From positions 496,001-560,000 of the forward strand of contig NZ_CP058952.1 of NCBI RefSeq assembly GCF_013423785.1: a stretch of DNA of 64,000 bases, in the 5' to 3' direction. Below the pieces are notes generated by a model. It made no database searches, was not told the origin of the DNA, and saw only the letters and a list, made by a program, of their open reading frames with translations. The position numbers and the translations under genes were made by a program. Source of the stretch: Chitinibacter fontanus (GTDB lineage Bacteria > Pseudomonadota > Gammaproteobacteria > Burkholderiales > Chitinibacteraceae). This document shows, piece by piece, positions 37,073-46,879 of this stretch. Numbering within the stretch: the first letter of the stretch is position 1; every line of letters begins with the position of its first letter.

Positions 37073-38524
37073 ATGAAAGAACAAATTCTCGTCAACATCA
37101 CCCCGCAAGAAACACGTGTAGCCACTATTGAAGATGCGGTAGTACAAGATATTCATATCGAGCGAACGGCACATCGCGGCTTAGTGGGTAATATCTATTT
37201 GGGCTTGGTCAAACGGGTTCTGCCAGGGATGCAGAGCGCCTTTATTGAAATTGGCCTTGAACGTGCCGCTTTTTTGCATATTGCAGATGTAATCCAGCAA
37301 CGCCAAAACCCGAATGAGCCTCAGCGCATAGAACGCATCTTGCACGAGGGCCAGGCGGTGATGGTGCAAGTAATCAAAGACCCCATCGGCACCAAAGGCG
37401 CACGCCTTTCAACGCAAATTAGCATTGCCGGGCGGTTTTTGGTGTTTTTGCCGCAAGACAATCACATCGGTATTTCGCAACGAATTGGCGACGATGCCGA
37501 ACGTGATCAATTACGCAAACGTATGGAAACGCTGCTACCGGGCGATCATTGTGGCTATATTATTCGCACCAACGCCGACCATGCATCCGATGATGAACTG
37601 CGCGCCGATATTGATTACCTCAATTTAATTTGGGCCGACATCAAACAGAGTGCGCAGACTAAGCCAGCTAAATCACTACTATTTCAAGACTTATCACTGC
37701 AATTGCGCGTTCTACGCGATATGGTGACCGAAGAAATCGAAACCGTACACGTCGACAGCCGCGAAAACTTCCAGCGGATGACCGAATTTGCCTCGCGCTT
37801 CGTAGCCGACGTGCTACCTAAAATTCAACATTATTCAGGTGAACGCCCGCTGTTTGAACTTTATGGCGTTGAAGCAGAAATTGAGCGAGCATTGAGCCGC
37901 CGCGTCAATCTGAAATTTGGTGGGTATTTAATTATCGACCAAACCGAAGCAATGACGACGGTTGATGTCAACACCGGTGGTTTTGTCGGCACCCGTTCAT
38001 TTGACGACACGATTTTCAAAACCAATCTGGAAGCCACACAAGTCATTGCACGCCAACTGCGGCTGCGTAATTTAGGCGGTATTATCATCGTCGACTTTAT
38101 CGATATGGATAATGAAGAACATAAAACTGCCGTGATCGCTGAATTGAAAAAAGCTTTAGCGCGTGATCGCACCAAAATTACCGTCAGTGGTTTTACCAGT
38201 CTCGGGCTAATCGAAATTACGCGCAAACGCACCCGCGAATCGCTAGCCCACATCCTGTGCGAGCCCTGCCCGACTTGCCAAGGGCGCGGCGAAGTTAAAA
38301 CCCCGCAGACGATTTGCTATGAAATTTTGCGCGAGATTTTGCGCGAAGCGAAGCAATTCAATGCCAGTGAATACCGTATTTTGGCCTCGCAAGCCGTGAT
38401 TGATATGTTCTTAGATGAAGAATCGGCTAACCTTGCACAACTAGTCGACTTTATTGGCAAACCAATTTACTTGCAGGTTGAAAGTGCCTACTCACAAGAA
38501 CAATTTGACGTGGTATTAGTCTAG
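37073..38524 (+). CDS. rng: Ribonuclease G
   Basis: RNase G is an endonuclease that matures the 16S rRNA 5' end and degrades some mRNAs. The 483-residue protein has an S1 RNA-binding domain at ~38-125, the RNase H-like and 5' sensor parts, the catalytic aspartates in TVDVNTGGFVG and IIIVDFIDMDNEEHK, and the zinc-link cysteines CEPCPTCQGRG near 396-406. It lacks the long C-terminal extension of RNase E. The protein ends in the usual VVLV-like tail. Confidence 0.95.
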   Translation: MKEQILVNITPQETRVATIEDAVVQDIHIERTAHRGLVGNIYLGLVKRVLPGMQSAFIEIGLERAAFLHIADVIQQRQNPNEPQRIERILHEGQAVMVQVIKDPIGTKGARLSTQISIAGRFLVFLPQDNHIGISQRIGDDAERDQLRKRMETLLPGDHCGYIIRTNADHASDDELRADIDYLNLIWADIKQSAQTKPAKSLLFQDLSLQLRVLRDMVTEEIETVHVDSRENFQRMTEFASRFVADVLPKIQHYSGERPLFELYGVEAEIERALSRRVNLKFGGYLIIDQTEAMTTVDVNTGGFVGTRSFDDTIFKTNLEATQVIARQLRLRNLGGIIIVDFIDMDNEEHKTAVIAELKKALARDRTKITVSGFTSLGLIEITRKRTRESLAHILCEPCPTCQGRGEVKTPQTICYEILREILREAKQFNASEYRILASQAVIDMFLDEESANLAQLVDFIGKPIYLQVESAYSQEQFDVVLV

Positions 38525-38572
38525 GGTATTGCGCTATAGCCCATTTACACAATGATTCACAGCGCAATACCC
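38524..38572. repeat. Perfect 12-bp inverted repeat at the cluster boundary
   Basis: GGGTATTGCGCT (38524-38535) and AGCGCAATACCC (38561-38572) are exact inverted arms with a 25-base loop, just after rng and before the convergent end of the polysaccharide cluster. No T-run is present. Confidence 0.75.
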
Positions 38573-38607
38573 CGAACAGTCAATATAAAGCACTAATAAC
38601 TTATAAA

Positions 38608-40506
38608 TTACTGATCAGCAAACTCGTATAGATGATCGCGTACATCCTGATCTGGCTTAAAGCCGGAAACACAGCGCTGCAAAATTTCAATGATAGTCCG
38701 CGAATCGTTTGCCACACAGGCAACGCCTAAATCAGCAATAACTTGCTCTAACTCATTGAGCGTCAAACAGCTTTCATTCGCCTTCATAATACGAGGATGC
38801 TCGGTGCCACTCACATTATCACCGATCAACAACTCTTCGTAGAGTTTCTCACCAGGGCGAAGACCTGAAAATTCGATTGCAATATCACCATGCGGATTAG
38901 CCTCATCACGCACTCGATAACCACTTAGGTGGATCATACGGCGTGCTAAATCAACGATGCGCACTGGCGATCCCATATCTAGGACAAAAACTTCGCCGTT
39001 TCCACCCATTGCGCCAGCCTGAATCACCAATTGCGATGCCTCAGGAATCGTCATAAAGAATCGATTTATTTCTGGGTGAGTCACTTTTACAGGACCACCT
39101 GTAGCAATTTGCTTGCGAAATAATGGCACAACCGAACCACTTGAGCCCAGTACATTACCAAAACGCACCATGCTAAACCGCGTTTTCACACTCGGGTCTA
39201 GCGCATACGCTTGCAGCGCTAGCTCCGCCATTCGCTTACTCGCGCCCATCACATTGGTAGGACGAACCGCTTTATCGGTAGAAATCAGCACAAACGATTC
39301 AACGCCAGCTTCAATCGCAGCAGCAGCTGCAGAACGTGTACCGAATGCATTATTTAAAATGCCTTCGGTGATATTGAACTCCACCAAAGGTACATGCTTA
39401 TACGCAGCGGCATGGTAAACCGTCTGCACCTGATAACGAGCCATAATGGCAGTCAAACGCATCCCATTTTGTACTGAACCCAACACAGGATGCACCGCTA
39501 TGGGTAGTGCATGTTCGCGAATAATGTGAGTCAGCTCTTGCTCGATTGAATACAGGGCGAACTCAGACAGCTCGTACAAAACTAATGCAGTTGGCTGATT
39601 TTTTATAATCTGGCGACATAACTCCGAACCAATCGAGCCACCTGCACCTGTCACCATTACTACTTTGCCAGCGATATTTCGGGCCAATAACGCTTTATTT
39701 GGTGGAACTGGCTCACGGCCTAGTAACTCATCAACCCCAACCTCGCGCGCATCAGCTAAACGAACTTCGCCGCTGACCAAATCCGCCATACCCGGCAAAA
39801 CGCGTACCTCAACAGCCAATGGTTCCAACTGATTTACCAGTTCAATTTGCCGAGAACGTGGCGCTGATGGTATGGCGAGCAATATTTGATCAACGCTGCC
39901 AGCGGAAATTAAATCAATCATTTCAGAATTGCTAAACACCCGTAGACCACCAATCTGCAAACCCTGTTGATCACGAGCATCATCCACAAAGCCTACAGGC
40001 TCAAACTCCTGACCAGTACGCAAAGCCACCGCTAACTGTCGCCCAGCACTCCCAGCTCCATAAATCAGCACTGTTTTTCTATCCGTGGACAGTGGTGCTA
40101 AACGACGCAAAATTGCCCGAGCAACAAAGCGACTGCTAATGATGATGGCCATAGCCATCAACCAGAAGATAAGCAACGATCCGCGTGGAATGCCAGTCAC
40201 CTGAAAAAGCTGCAGCGACGTAATAAAGCCCAGCGTCGCCAAGGAAACTGCGCTGGCGATAGTAATAACTGCCCTATCCTCAATATAACGAATCACTGCC
40301 CGATACAGGCCAAGCCGGATAAAAATTGGTGAGGCAATTAGCGAAGGCAGTAAAAAAACCCACCACGCAAATTGTCGAGGGTAAGTCCAATCATCAATAC
40401 GTAAAGCAATAGCAGCCCAGAGTGCTACAGGTAGTAATACGAAATCAACGGCCAGAATAATCAGGCTTTTAGTCGTTCGGGGTAAGTATGAAAGACGACG
40501 AATCAT
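38608..40506 (-). CDS. WbpM/PglF-type UDP-GlcNAc 4,6-dehydratase
   Basis: A 632-residue membrane-bound nucleotide-sugar dehydratase. It has four N-terminal membrane segments in the first ~130 residues, a CoA-binding-like Rossmann domain (YGAGSAGRQL at ~149-158), then the catalytic SDR domain with GAGGSIGSE at 287-295, AYKHVPLVE and STDKAVRPTNVMGASKR. Such proteins (WbpM, PglF, CapD-like) convert UDP-GlcNAc to UDP-2-acetamido-4-keto-2,4,6-trideoxyhexose. With the aminotransferase, acyltransferase and sugar transferase upstream in the same operon it would start a QuiNAc4N (bacillosamine) route. It is the last gene of the cluster. Confidence 0.9.
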   Translation of the reverse strand: MIRRLSYLPRTTKSLIILAVDFVLLPVALWAAIALRIDDWTYPRQFAWWVFLLPSLIASPIFIRLGLYRAVIRYIEDRAVITIASAVSLATLGFITSLQLFQVTGIPRGSLLIFWLMAMAIIISSRFVARAILRRLAPLSTDRKTVLIYGAGSAGRQLAVALRTGQEFEPVGFVDDARDQQGLQIGGLRVFSNSEMIDLISAGSVDQILLAIPSAPRSRQIELVNQLEPLAVEVRVLPGMADLVSGEVRLADAREVGVDELLGREPVPPNKALLARNIAGKVVMVTGAGGSIGSELCRQIIKNQPTALVLYELSEFALYSIEQELTHIIREHALPIAVHPVLGSVQNGMRLTAIMARYQVQTVYHAAAYKHVPLVEFNITEGILNNAFGTRSAAAAAIEAGVESFVLISTDKAVRPTNVMGASKRMAELALQAYALDPSVKTRFSMVRFGNVLGSSGSVVPLFRKQIATGGPVKVTHPEINRFFMTIPEASQLVIQAGAMGGNGEVFVLDMGSPVRIVDLARRMIHLSGYRVRDEANPHGDIAIEFSGLRPGEKLYEELLIGDNVSGTEHPRIMKANESCLTLNELEQVIADLGVACVANDSRTIIEILQRCVSGFKPDQDVRDHLYEFADQ

Positions 40507-40521
40507 GAAATTGCCAGTATC

Positions 40522-41697
40522 CTACAATGAAGCCTGATCTAAAACTGTTCGTAAGCCATTACAAACTAAATCCATATCTGCATCAGTCAACGTCGGATGA
40601 ACCAAAAACATCAAGCTAGTCTCCCCCAATTGCCGGGCGACTTGAAGGCGTTGCGCTGGACGCCAAGATGTACCGTCAAAGGCTTTTTCCAAATACACTT
40701 CAGAACACGATCCCTGGTAGCAAGGCACATCAAGTGCGGCCAGCGCATCAATAATACGATCACGCGACCAACCCTCTTGCAATCGAGTAGGCTCGACAAA
40801 TAAATAATGCTTATACTGTGCGTGTTGAATATATGCAGGGATTTCTGGAATCCGAATGCAAGCAAACTTTGCAGCAATTTGATCAATTTTATCGGCATTT
40901 ACCTGACGTTTGTTTGTCCACTCAGGCATGCGACAGAGCTGAATTCGGCCAATAACGGCTTGCATTTCCATCATGCGCCAATTGGTGCCAAACGAGTCAT
41001 GCACCCAGCGAAAACCAGGTGGATGTTGCCGCTCGTATACCGACTCCCAAGATTTTCCATGGTCTTTATATGCCCACATTTTTAGCCACAACTGCTCGTC
41101 ATTAGTCGTGACCATCCCCCCCTCACCACCAGTCGTCATGATTTTATCCTGACAGAATGACCATGCAGCAATATGCCCAATCGACCCGACTGAGCGACCT
41201 TTATATTTCGCACCATGAGCCTGAGCACAGTCTTCAATCACGTAGAGACCTTTTTCATGAGCAAGCGCCATGATCGCATCCATCTCACATGGCCAACCCG
41301 CTAGATGAACGCAAATAATGGCTTTAGTATTGGGTGTTAACACCGCACGAATGGTCTCAGCAGTAATATTCTGGCTATCTGCATCTACATCGGCAAACAC
41401 AGGGTTTGCCCCTGCAGTGACAATACTACTGGCTGAAGCCAAAAAAGTTCGTGACGTAACAATTACATCATCACCCGAGCCAATTTCAAGCACCTTCAGT
41501 GCTAAATCAAGAGCCAATGTCCCATTGGCCAGAGCTACGGCATACTTAGAATCACACCACCCAGCAAACTCTTTTTCAAACTCGCGACATTCAGTTCCAG
41601 TCCAATAATTAACTTTGTTTGATAATAGAATTGATCGAATTGCATCGGCTTCTTCATTAGTAAAATTTGGCCACGAAGTCAATTTTGTATTAAGCAC
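40522..41697 (-). CDS. DegT/DnrJ/EryC1-family sugar aminotransferase (PglE-like)
   Basis: A 391-residue PLP-dependent aminotransferase. The PLP-binding lysine is probably Lys185 in SFCQDKIMTTGGEGG, and EDCAQAHGAKYKG precedes it. The CQDK context resembles enzymes that aminate C4 of UDP-4-keto sugars, such as PglE. It lies 15 bases from the dehydratase gene and downstream of a hexapeptide acyltransferase, fitting a UDP-QuiNAc4N pathway. Exact product (bacillosamine versus another 4-amino sugar) cannot be set by sequence alone. Confidence 0.85.
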   Translation of the reverse strand: MLNTKLTSWPNFTNEEADAIRSILLSNKVNYWTGTECREFEKEFAGWCDSKYAVALANGTLALDLALKVLEIGSGDDVIVTSRTFLASASSIVTAGANPVFADVDADSQNITAETIRAVLTPNTKAIICVHLAGWPCEMDAIMALAHEKGLYVIEDCAQAHGAKYKGRSVGSIGHIAAWSFCQDKIMTTGGEGGMVTTNDEQLWLKMWAYKDHGKSWESVYERQHPPGFRWVHDSFGTNWRMMEMQAVIGRIQLCRMPEWTNKRQVNADKIDQIAAKFACIRIPEIPAYIQHAQYKHYLFVEPTRLQEGWSRDRIIDALAALDVPCYQGSCSEVYLEKAFDGTSWRPAQRLQVARQLGETSLMFLVHPTLTDADMDLVCNGLRTVLDQASL

Positions 41698-41706
41698 GAT
41701 TAAACC

Positions 41707-42144
41707 TTATTTTTTGGGTATATATAACTCGGCCTCGCCATCGATGACCATTTTTTCGTTCACAAAACAACGAGTGCTAAAAAAAACGCGACCTCTAGGT
41801 TTATCTAAAGAAGTCACTTCAACAACAGCAATTACTTCATCATTAATATAAACAGGACGAACAAATTTCAAATTTTGCGATACATATACACAACCAGGCC
41901 CCGGCAATTTAGTGCCAAATAGCGCAGAGAAAAACCCAGCAGAATAGAAACCATGAGCAATCCTATCTTTAAAACGGGTATTCGCAGCATAAGCCTTACT
42001 CATATGTACAGGATTATTATCACCAGATATTCCAGCATACGCCTTAATATCGGCATCTGAAATAGTATGGCAATATGCTTCTTTCATTCCAATTGAAATC
42101 TCTTCAATTGAATAACCACCAAAATTTACATCATTTACGTTCAT
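41707..42144 (-). CDS. MaoC-family (R)-specific enoyl-CoA hydratase
   Basis: A 145-residue hot-dog-fold protein of the MaoC/PhaJ type. The catalytic hydratase-2 pattern YAGISGDNNPVHMSKAYA followed by FKDRIAHG is intact, with the Asp and His in place, so it should add water to enoyl-CoA to give (R)-3-hydroxyacyl-CoA. The ATG at 42144 gives [12 protein letters not shown] and has AAAGAGG upstream. The longer in-frame start at 42324 would overlap the acyltransferase. Its start overlaps the 3' end of the acyltransferase, so it is a true operon member. Such an enzyme in a sugar pathway is unusual. Supplying an acyl donor is an inference. Confidence 0.88.
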   Translation of the reverse strand: MNVNDVNFGGYSIEEISIGMKEAYCHTISDADIKAYAGISGDNNPVHMSKAYAANTRFKDRIAHGFYSAGFFSALFGTKLPGPGCVYVSQNLKFVRPVYINDEVIAVVEVTSLDKPRGRVFFSTRCFVNEKMVIDGEAELYIPKK

Positions 42145-42805
42145 TACGAAGTGCCTCTTTGCTAAAAGGTCTCGCAGGATTTCCAACAACTGTAATCCCA
42201 GGTGGAACATCCTTAGTAACAACAGCCCCCATCCCAACCACTGCGCCAGCGCCAATGCGTAAAGGCTTCGTTGGCGAGCCTTGTTTAATGATTGCTCCAG
42301 TTCCGATGTAAGCATGATCTTCAATAATCACATTGCCATTGCATTTAACCGCGGGTGCAAACGTCACATAATCGCCTATTACACAATCATGGCCAACATA
42401 ACTGTAAATGTTAGCCTGAAAACTTTTACCTATTGATATATTTGAAGTTAACGTAACAAAAGCAGAAAGAATAGAAGAAGGCCCAATATCAACTTCATCA
42501 TATTGAATTACATTTTGGGCCTCAACTGACACAAGTTGTACACCATCATCTATAAGCTTTTCAGTCAAGCGTTGCCGTACACTACTATTTGCAATAGCAA
42601 CAACAGCCATTTTACTATCAGCCTCCAAGCTTAAAAATTCTTGATAACTTAAAACGGGTGTTGAATTGACGATTACAGCATTTTCACCGAAAGAATCATC
42701 AATAAAAAATATATTTTCTCTTTTCAAATTAAATTGCTGCCTTAGCAACGGCAGAACCTCTCTACCATATCCGCTAGCGCCATATATAGCATAAATAATT
42801 TTCAT
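42131..42805 (-). CDS. pglD: PglD/NeuD-family sugar acyltransferase
   Basis: A 224-residue two-domain acyltransferase. The N-terminal Rossmann-like domain ([17 protein letters not shown]) binds the UDP-sugar, and the C-terminal left-handed beta-helix with hexapeptide repeats ([43 protein letters not shown]) binds acyl-CoA. Family members acetylate the C4 amino group of UDP-QuiNAc4N. The overlap with the sugar transferase gene is four bases and with the MaoC gene 14 bases. The MaoC neighbour raises the possibility of a hydroxyacyl donor in place of acetyl-CoA. Confidence 0.88.
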   Translation of the reverse strand: MKIIYAIYGASGYGREVLPLLRQQFNLKRENIFFIDDSFGENAVIVNSTPVLSYQEFLSLEADSKMAVVAIANSSVRQRLTEKLIDDGVQLVSVEAQNVIQYDEVDIGPSSILSAFVTLTSNISIGKSFQANIYSYVGHDCVIGDYVTFAPAVKCNGNVIIEDHAYIGTGAIIKQGSPTKPLRIGAGAVVGMGAVVTKDVPPGITVVGNPARPFSKEALRNERK

Positions 42806-43392
42806 TTTGTTCCTCTAAATCTTTCTGCAGTTGCCTGACCCGCTGCAGATATTCCATCACGAATAAGTACTTTTTTCACGGTCATGAATAAAATTTTTAT
42901 ATCTAAGTAGAAGCTGTAATTTTCAACATACCAAACATCCAGCGCGAATTTTTCTTCCCAAGAAATGGCATTCCTGCCATTCACCTGAGCCCATCCCGTT
43001 ATTCCAGGTCTGACATTATGACGCCGAAACTGCTCCTTTGAATATAAAGGCAAATATTCCATCAGTAGTGGACGTGGGCCAACCAAGCTCAAATCTCCAC
43101 GCAGTACATTAAATAACTGCGGCAATTCATCCAAGCTACTTTTTCGTAAAAAAACACCAAATGAGGTTAAGCGCTTGGAATCTGATAATAACAATCCAGA
43201 TTCATCTTTTGCATCTGTCATGGTTCGAAATTTATAAACTTCAAACGGCTTTCCATATAGCCCTGGCCGAACCTGACAAAATAAAACAGGTCTGCCCAAA
43301 AATAAGCCCACCAGAAGCGCGATAAATAACATCACTGGCCATAATAACAATATTGCACAGAATGCAAATACAAAATCAAAACAACGCTTCAT
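42802..43392 (-). CDS. pglC: Initiating sugar-1-phosphate transferase (PglC-like)
   Basis: A 196-residue monotopic phosphoglycosyl transferase that moves a sugar-1-phosphate from UDP onto undecaprenyl phosphate. It shows one N-terminal membrane re-entrant helix ([19 protein letters not shown]), the [14 protein letters not shown] region, SLDELPQL with the catalytic Asp-Glu dyad, and [14 protein letters not shown]. Small size places it in the PglC class, favouring UDP-diNAcBac-like substrates over the larger WcaJ/WbaP group. It likely starts each repeat unit. Confidence 0.9.
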   Translation of the reverse strand: MKRCFDFVFAFCAILLLWPVMLFIALLVGLFLGRPVLFCQVRPGLYGKPFEVYKFRTMTDAKDESGLLLSDSKRLTSFGVFLRKSSLDELPQLFNVLRGDLSLVGPRPLLMEYLPLYSKEQFRRHNVRPGITGWAQVNGRNAISWEEKFALDVWYVENYSFYLDIKILFMTVKKVLIRDGISAAGQATAERFRGTK

Positions 43393-43409
43393 AACAATAT
43401 AGCCTCATG

Positions 43410-44627
43410 CTAAGACTTTAGGACAGCACTAAAGATCGCAATAAACTTCCTAACCCCTACTTGCACAGATAAATGCTGTTGATAAAATTTAGCAGCATTC
43501 CCCCCCATTACACTCAATTCTTCTGGAGATTTTTTAGCTAAATTTTCAATACCTTTCGCCATTTCAACTGCATTTTCAGGAGCCACACTTAAGCCCGCAT
43601 GCGACTGAGTAACTAAATCTGCCGCATCTCCCCTTACCGCCATCAAAATAGGTTTACCTACAGCCAAATATGCTTGAGTTTTTGACGGAATCGTAATTGC
43701 AAACAAAGGATCGTCTTTTAAATGCACCAGTAATACATCGGCTGCTGCGAGTACTTTGCCTACTTCATTCATGGGCATGCGCGGTAAAAAGAGAACATTA
43801 CTAATTTGCTCACTTTCAACACGCTTCTTCAGCAGCTCCACTTCCAGCCCCCCCCCAACCATTACAAATTGAACTTGAGGGGAACTAATAAGTACTAGTT
43901 TTGCAGCATCCAAAACTGAATCTAAGCCTTGAGCTTTACCCATATTGCCAGCAAAGACCACATTGAAACGCTCATTCAAGCCAATCTCATGCGAATTTAT
44001 GCTTGCAACATCCTGCAAAGCCTGTTCATCGCACCAATTATAAATTACTTCAATTTTCTCAGGTGCAACACCACGCTCAATCAATTTTTCCTTAAAACCC
44101 GGGGCTAGCACTACCAGTTTTGATGCAGACTTATAAACAAATCCACAGAGACTCGAAACAATTGACAGTGCCCGCTTATTATTGATCATCCCTGTCGCTG
44201 CCAGTGTATCTGGCCATAAATCCTGAATATCATAAACAAACGGAACTCGCCGAAAGCACGAAACGACTGATGCAGACAACCCGACAGTTAATGGAGGATG
44301 GTAAACATAAACAACATCGGGCTTTCGAACGGCAAAAATCCCGTATAAGCATGAGCTAATTGCAAAACTTGCATAATTTAAAACTCTTTTTACTGCTGAG
44401 CCATCATGACTAGGAAACAAAGGAACTCGGTTAATACGAATACCATCAACTTGCTCAACCTGCCGCCATTTAATCCGATATCCCGGATAAATTTTTCCAT
44501 TTGGATAATTTGGAAAACCCGTAATTACTTCGACTTCATGTCCTTCAGCACGTAAAGCCCGTGCAAATACCAAGCCTTTAAAAGTAGGTTCAGGATCAAA
44601 CCATTGGGTGATTAATAGTATTCGCAC
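43410..44627 (-). CDS. wbuB: WbuB-like GT4 glycosyltransferase
   Basis: A 405-residue GT-B glycosyltransferase (family 4). The N-terminus MRILLITQWFDPEPTFKG and segment ITGFPNYPNGKIYPGYR are typical of WbuB-type L-FucNAc transferases, which sit beside fnlABC in E. coli O26-like clusters. The nucleotide-sugar domain shows VVFAGNMGKAQGLDSVLDAA. A GTG at 44627 with AAGG upstream is preferred over a TTG at 44651, because it gives the normal family start and does not overlap fnlC. It probably links L-FucNAc to the first sugar. Confidence 0.85.
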   Translation of the reverse strand: MRILLITQWFDPEPTFKGLVFARALRAEGHEVEVITGFPNYPNGKIYPGYRIKWRQVEQVDGIRINRVPLFPSHDGSAVKRVLNYASFAISSCLYGIFAVRKPDVVYVYHPPLTVGLSASVVSCFRRVPFVYDIQDLWPDTLAATGMINNKRALSIVSSLCGFVYKSASKLVVLAPGFKEKLIERGVAPEKIEVIYNWCDEQALQDVASINSHEIGLNERFNVVFAGNMGKAQGLDSVLDAAKLVLISSPQVQFVMVGGGLEVELLKKRVESEQISNVLFLPRMPMNEVGKVLAAADVLLVHLKDDPLFAITIPSKTQAYLAVGKPILMAVRGDAADLVTQSHAGLSVAPENAVEMAKGIENLAKKSPEELSVMGGNAAKFYQQHLSVQVGVRKFIAIFSAVLKS

Positions 44628-44635
44628 GGCAACCC

Positions 44636-45766
44636 TTAGCTTTTCTTCCAAACCACCCGATTTACATAGTCTGTGTAACTATGAATAATCCGAACAACTT
44701 TATCTGACACATTCGGCATTGAATAATCAGCTACCGGGCGCAATAAGCGAATGTTTGCTCGAGGCTGATCAACCAGAATTTCCAATGCTTGCAATACTCG
44801 CTCAATATCAAGCCCAGTCATCATTACTGATGCTTCTTCCATCGCCTCAGGGCGTTCATGCGCCTCACGAATGTTTACCGCAGGGAAATTTAAAATTGAA
44901 GACTCTTCCGAAATAGTACCACTATCAGATAGTACAGCACGTGCATCACGTTGCAAGCGGACATAATCTTTAAATCCCAATGGCTTTAACAATTGTACCA
45001 AAGGATGGAATTGAATCCCTTTGGCATCAATTCGTTTTTGTGTTCTTGGATGAGTTGAAACAATCACTGGCTCATTATATTTTTCTGCTACGCCATTTAA
45101 AGTTTGAGCTAGTTTTGCGAGGTTAATGTCGGAGTCAATATTTTCTTCACGATGCGCACTTACAACAAAATACTTACCCGCAGTCAGTTCTAGACGACTC
45201 AATGCATCTGAAGCATCAATCCCTTCCTGATAATGCGTCAATACTTCGTACATTGGGCTGCCCGTTTTAATAATTCGATCAGCAGGCAAGCCTTCGCGCA
45301 ATAAATATTCCCGAGCGATATCGCTATAGGTCAGATTAATATCGGCAGTATGATCTACAATTTTCCGGTTTGTTTCCTCAGGAACTCGCTGATCAAAGCA
45401 GCGATTACCGGCTTCCATATGAAAAATCGGAATTTTTCGCCGTTTTGCCGGAATTGCAGCCAGACAGCTATTGGTATCGCCTAACACCAGCATTGCATCA
45501 GGCTTGATTTCATCCAAGGCTGCGTCTACTGCGATGATAACTTGACCAATTGTTTCTGCTGCATTTTTTCCTGCTGCATTCAGGAAAAAGTCTGGTTTGC
45601 GAACTCCTAGATCATCAAAAAAAATCTGATTCAATTCATAATCATAGTTTTGACCAGTATGAATCAAAACATGATCACAATATTGATCTAGTTTAGCTAA
45701 CACACGGGATAAACGGATAATTTCAGGCCGAGTGCCAACCACAGTTGCGACTTTCAATTTTTTCAT
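44636..45766 (-). CDS. fnlC: UDP-sugar 2-epimerase of the FnlC/WbjD type
   Basis: A 376-residue non-hydrolysing 2-epimerase (WecB fold). It shows GTRPEIIRLSRVL, HTGQNYD, HMEAGNRCFDQRVPEETNRK and the SDSGTISEES sugar-phosphate loop. The NRCFDQRVPEE variant is seen in FnlC/WbjD/CapG, which convert UDP-L-PneNAc-type intermediates to UDP-L-FucNAc, rather than in plain WecB. Its place right after fnlA and fnlB supports that. It lies four bases downstream of fnlB. Confidence 0.88.
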   Translation of the reverse strand: MKKLKVATVVGTRPEIIRLSRVLAKLDQYCDHVLIHTGQNYDYELNQIFFDDLGVRKPDFFLNAAGKNAAETIGQVIIAVDAALDEIKPDAMLVLGDTNSCLAAIPAKRRKIPIFHMEAGNRCFDQRVPEETNRKIVDHTADINLTYSDIAREYLLREGLPADRIIKTGSPMYEVLTHYQEGIDASDALSRLELTAGKYFVVSAHREENIDSDINLAKLAQTLNGVAEKYNEPVIVSTHPRTQKRIDAKGIQFHPLVQLLKPLGFKDYVRLQRDARAVLSDSGTISEESSILNFPAVNIREAHERPEAMEEASVMMTGLDIERVLQALEILVDQPRANIRLLRPVADYSMPNVSDKVVRIIHSYTDYVNRVVWKKS

Positions 45767-45770
45767 TTAA

Positions 45771-46874
45771 TCAAACCTCATGTGAAATAGTGTCAGGTTT
45801 CTGGCGATCAAAGATTTCATTTGCCCAAAGCATAACCACCATTTCATCCTGTCCAATATTGGTAATATCATGTGCCCAGCCTGGTATTGTTTCTACAATT
45901 CTCGACTCAGCACCTTTGGTGATTAACTCGACTCGCTCACCAGTTAAAATGTGACGAAAACCAAATCTGGCCTCACCTTTAATCACCAGAAATTTTTCTG
46001 TTTTAGTGTGATGATAATGCCCACCGCGCGTAATTCCGGGATGTGCCGTAAAAAAAGAAAACTGGCCACAATCTGGCGTTTTTAGCATTTCGACGAATAC
46101 GCCTCGCGCATCACCATAGCTGGGTACTTGATAAGAGAAATCATCTGTTGCCAAATAGCTAACATAGGTAGAGTACAAAGCACGAACTAAGCCAGTTCCA
46201 ACTGCTTCGGTGATGAGGGTATCACGACTAATGCGAAATTTAGCAAGGGTTTCAGCTACAAACCCTACGGTAGTATCATAAACAGTAGTAACATCAACTT
46301 GCCCTGCGGGCACTTTCGAACCCAGCAAAGAGCTAAAGCTTTCACACACATCGTCAATATAAACAAGGCGTAATGCGGCATTTGCATCGTTGATCGTAAT
46401 CGGCAAATTGTGCGCCGTATTATGGCAAAAAGTCGCCACTGCAGAATTGTAATTGGGGCGACACCACTTACCAAAAACATTAGGCAATCGGTATATATAT
46501 ACTGCAGCCCCAGTCCTTTTCTGATATTCACGCAGGACGCTTTCTGCTGCCGATTTACTTGCACCATAAGGATTGTCAATTTCTGCCTGAATTGATGATG
46601 TATATGCAATCGGCACTGAACGACCCAAAGCATTCAAGCCGGCAATAATTTCTTCAGTTAATCCGACATTACCTGCATGAAATTCAGTTATATCTTTCGG
46701 ACGATTGATGCCTGCCAGGTGGTAAATGAAATCAGCATTTTTTAAACCCTCTTGCAGATCAGCAGTTGTCGATTCGCGATCAATACAAATAATCTCTTGA
46801 TAGCCAGCCTCTTTCAAGTGCACTTGTAAATTTTTGCCAATAAAACCGTTTGCGCCGGTGATTAGTATTTTCAT
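45771..46874 (-). CDS. fnlB: FnlB/WbjC/CapF bifunctional reductase with cupin domain
   Basis: A 367-residue protein with an N-terminal SDR reductase (TGANGFIGKNLQVHL, GASKSAAESVL) and a C-terminal cupin domain from about residue 250 (GGHYHHTKTEKFLVIKGEARF) that binds metal through histidines. CapF-type enzymes epimerise C3 and reduce C4 to form UDP-2-acetamido-2,6-dideoxy-L-talose. Both domains are intact. It follows fnlA by five bases. Confidence 0.9.
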   Translation of the reverse strand: MKILITGANGFIGKNLQVHLKEAGYQEIICIDRESTTADLQEGLKNADFIYHLAGINRPKDITEFHAGNVGLTEEIIAGLNALGRSVPIAYTSSIQAEIDNPYGASKSAAESVLREYQKRTGAAVYIYRLPNVFGKWCRPNYNSAVATFCHNTAHNLPITINDANAALRLVYIDDVCESFSSLLGSKVPAGQVDVTTVYDTTVGFVAETLAKFRISRDTLITEAVGTGLVRALYSTYVSYLATDDFSYQVPSYGDARGVFVEMLKTPDCGQFSFFTAHPGITRGGHYHHTKTEKFLVIKGEARFGFRHILTGERVELITKGAESRIVETIPGWAHDITNIGQDEMVVMLWANEIFDRQKPDTISHEV

Positions 46875-46879
46875 ACTGT

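Noticed and set aside
42145..42324. N-terminal extension of the MaoC protein
   Set aside because: The extra segment is the reverse frame of the acyltransferase gene. A good ATG and ribosome-binding site exist at 42144.
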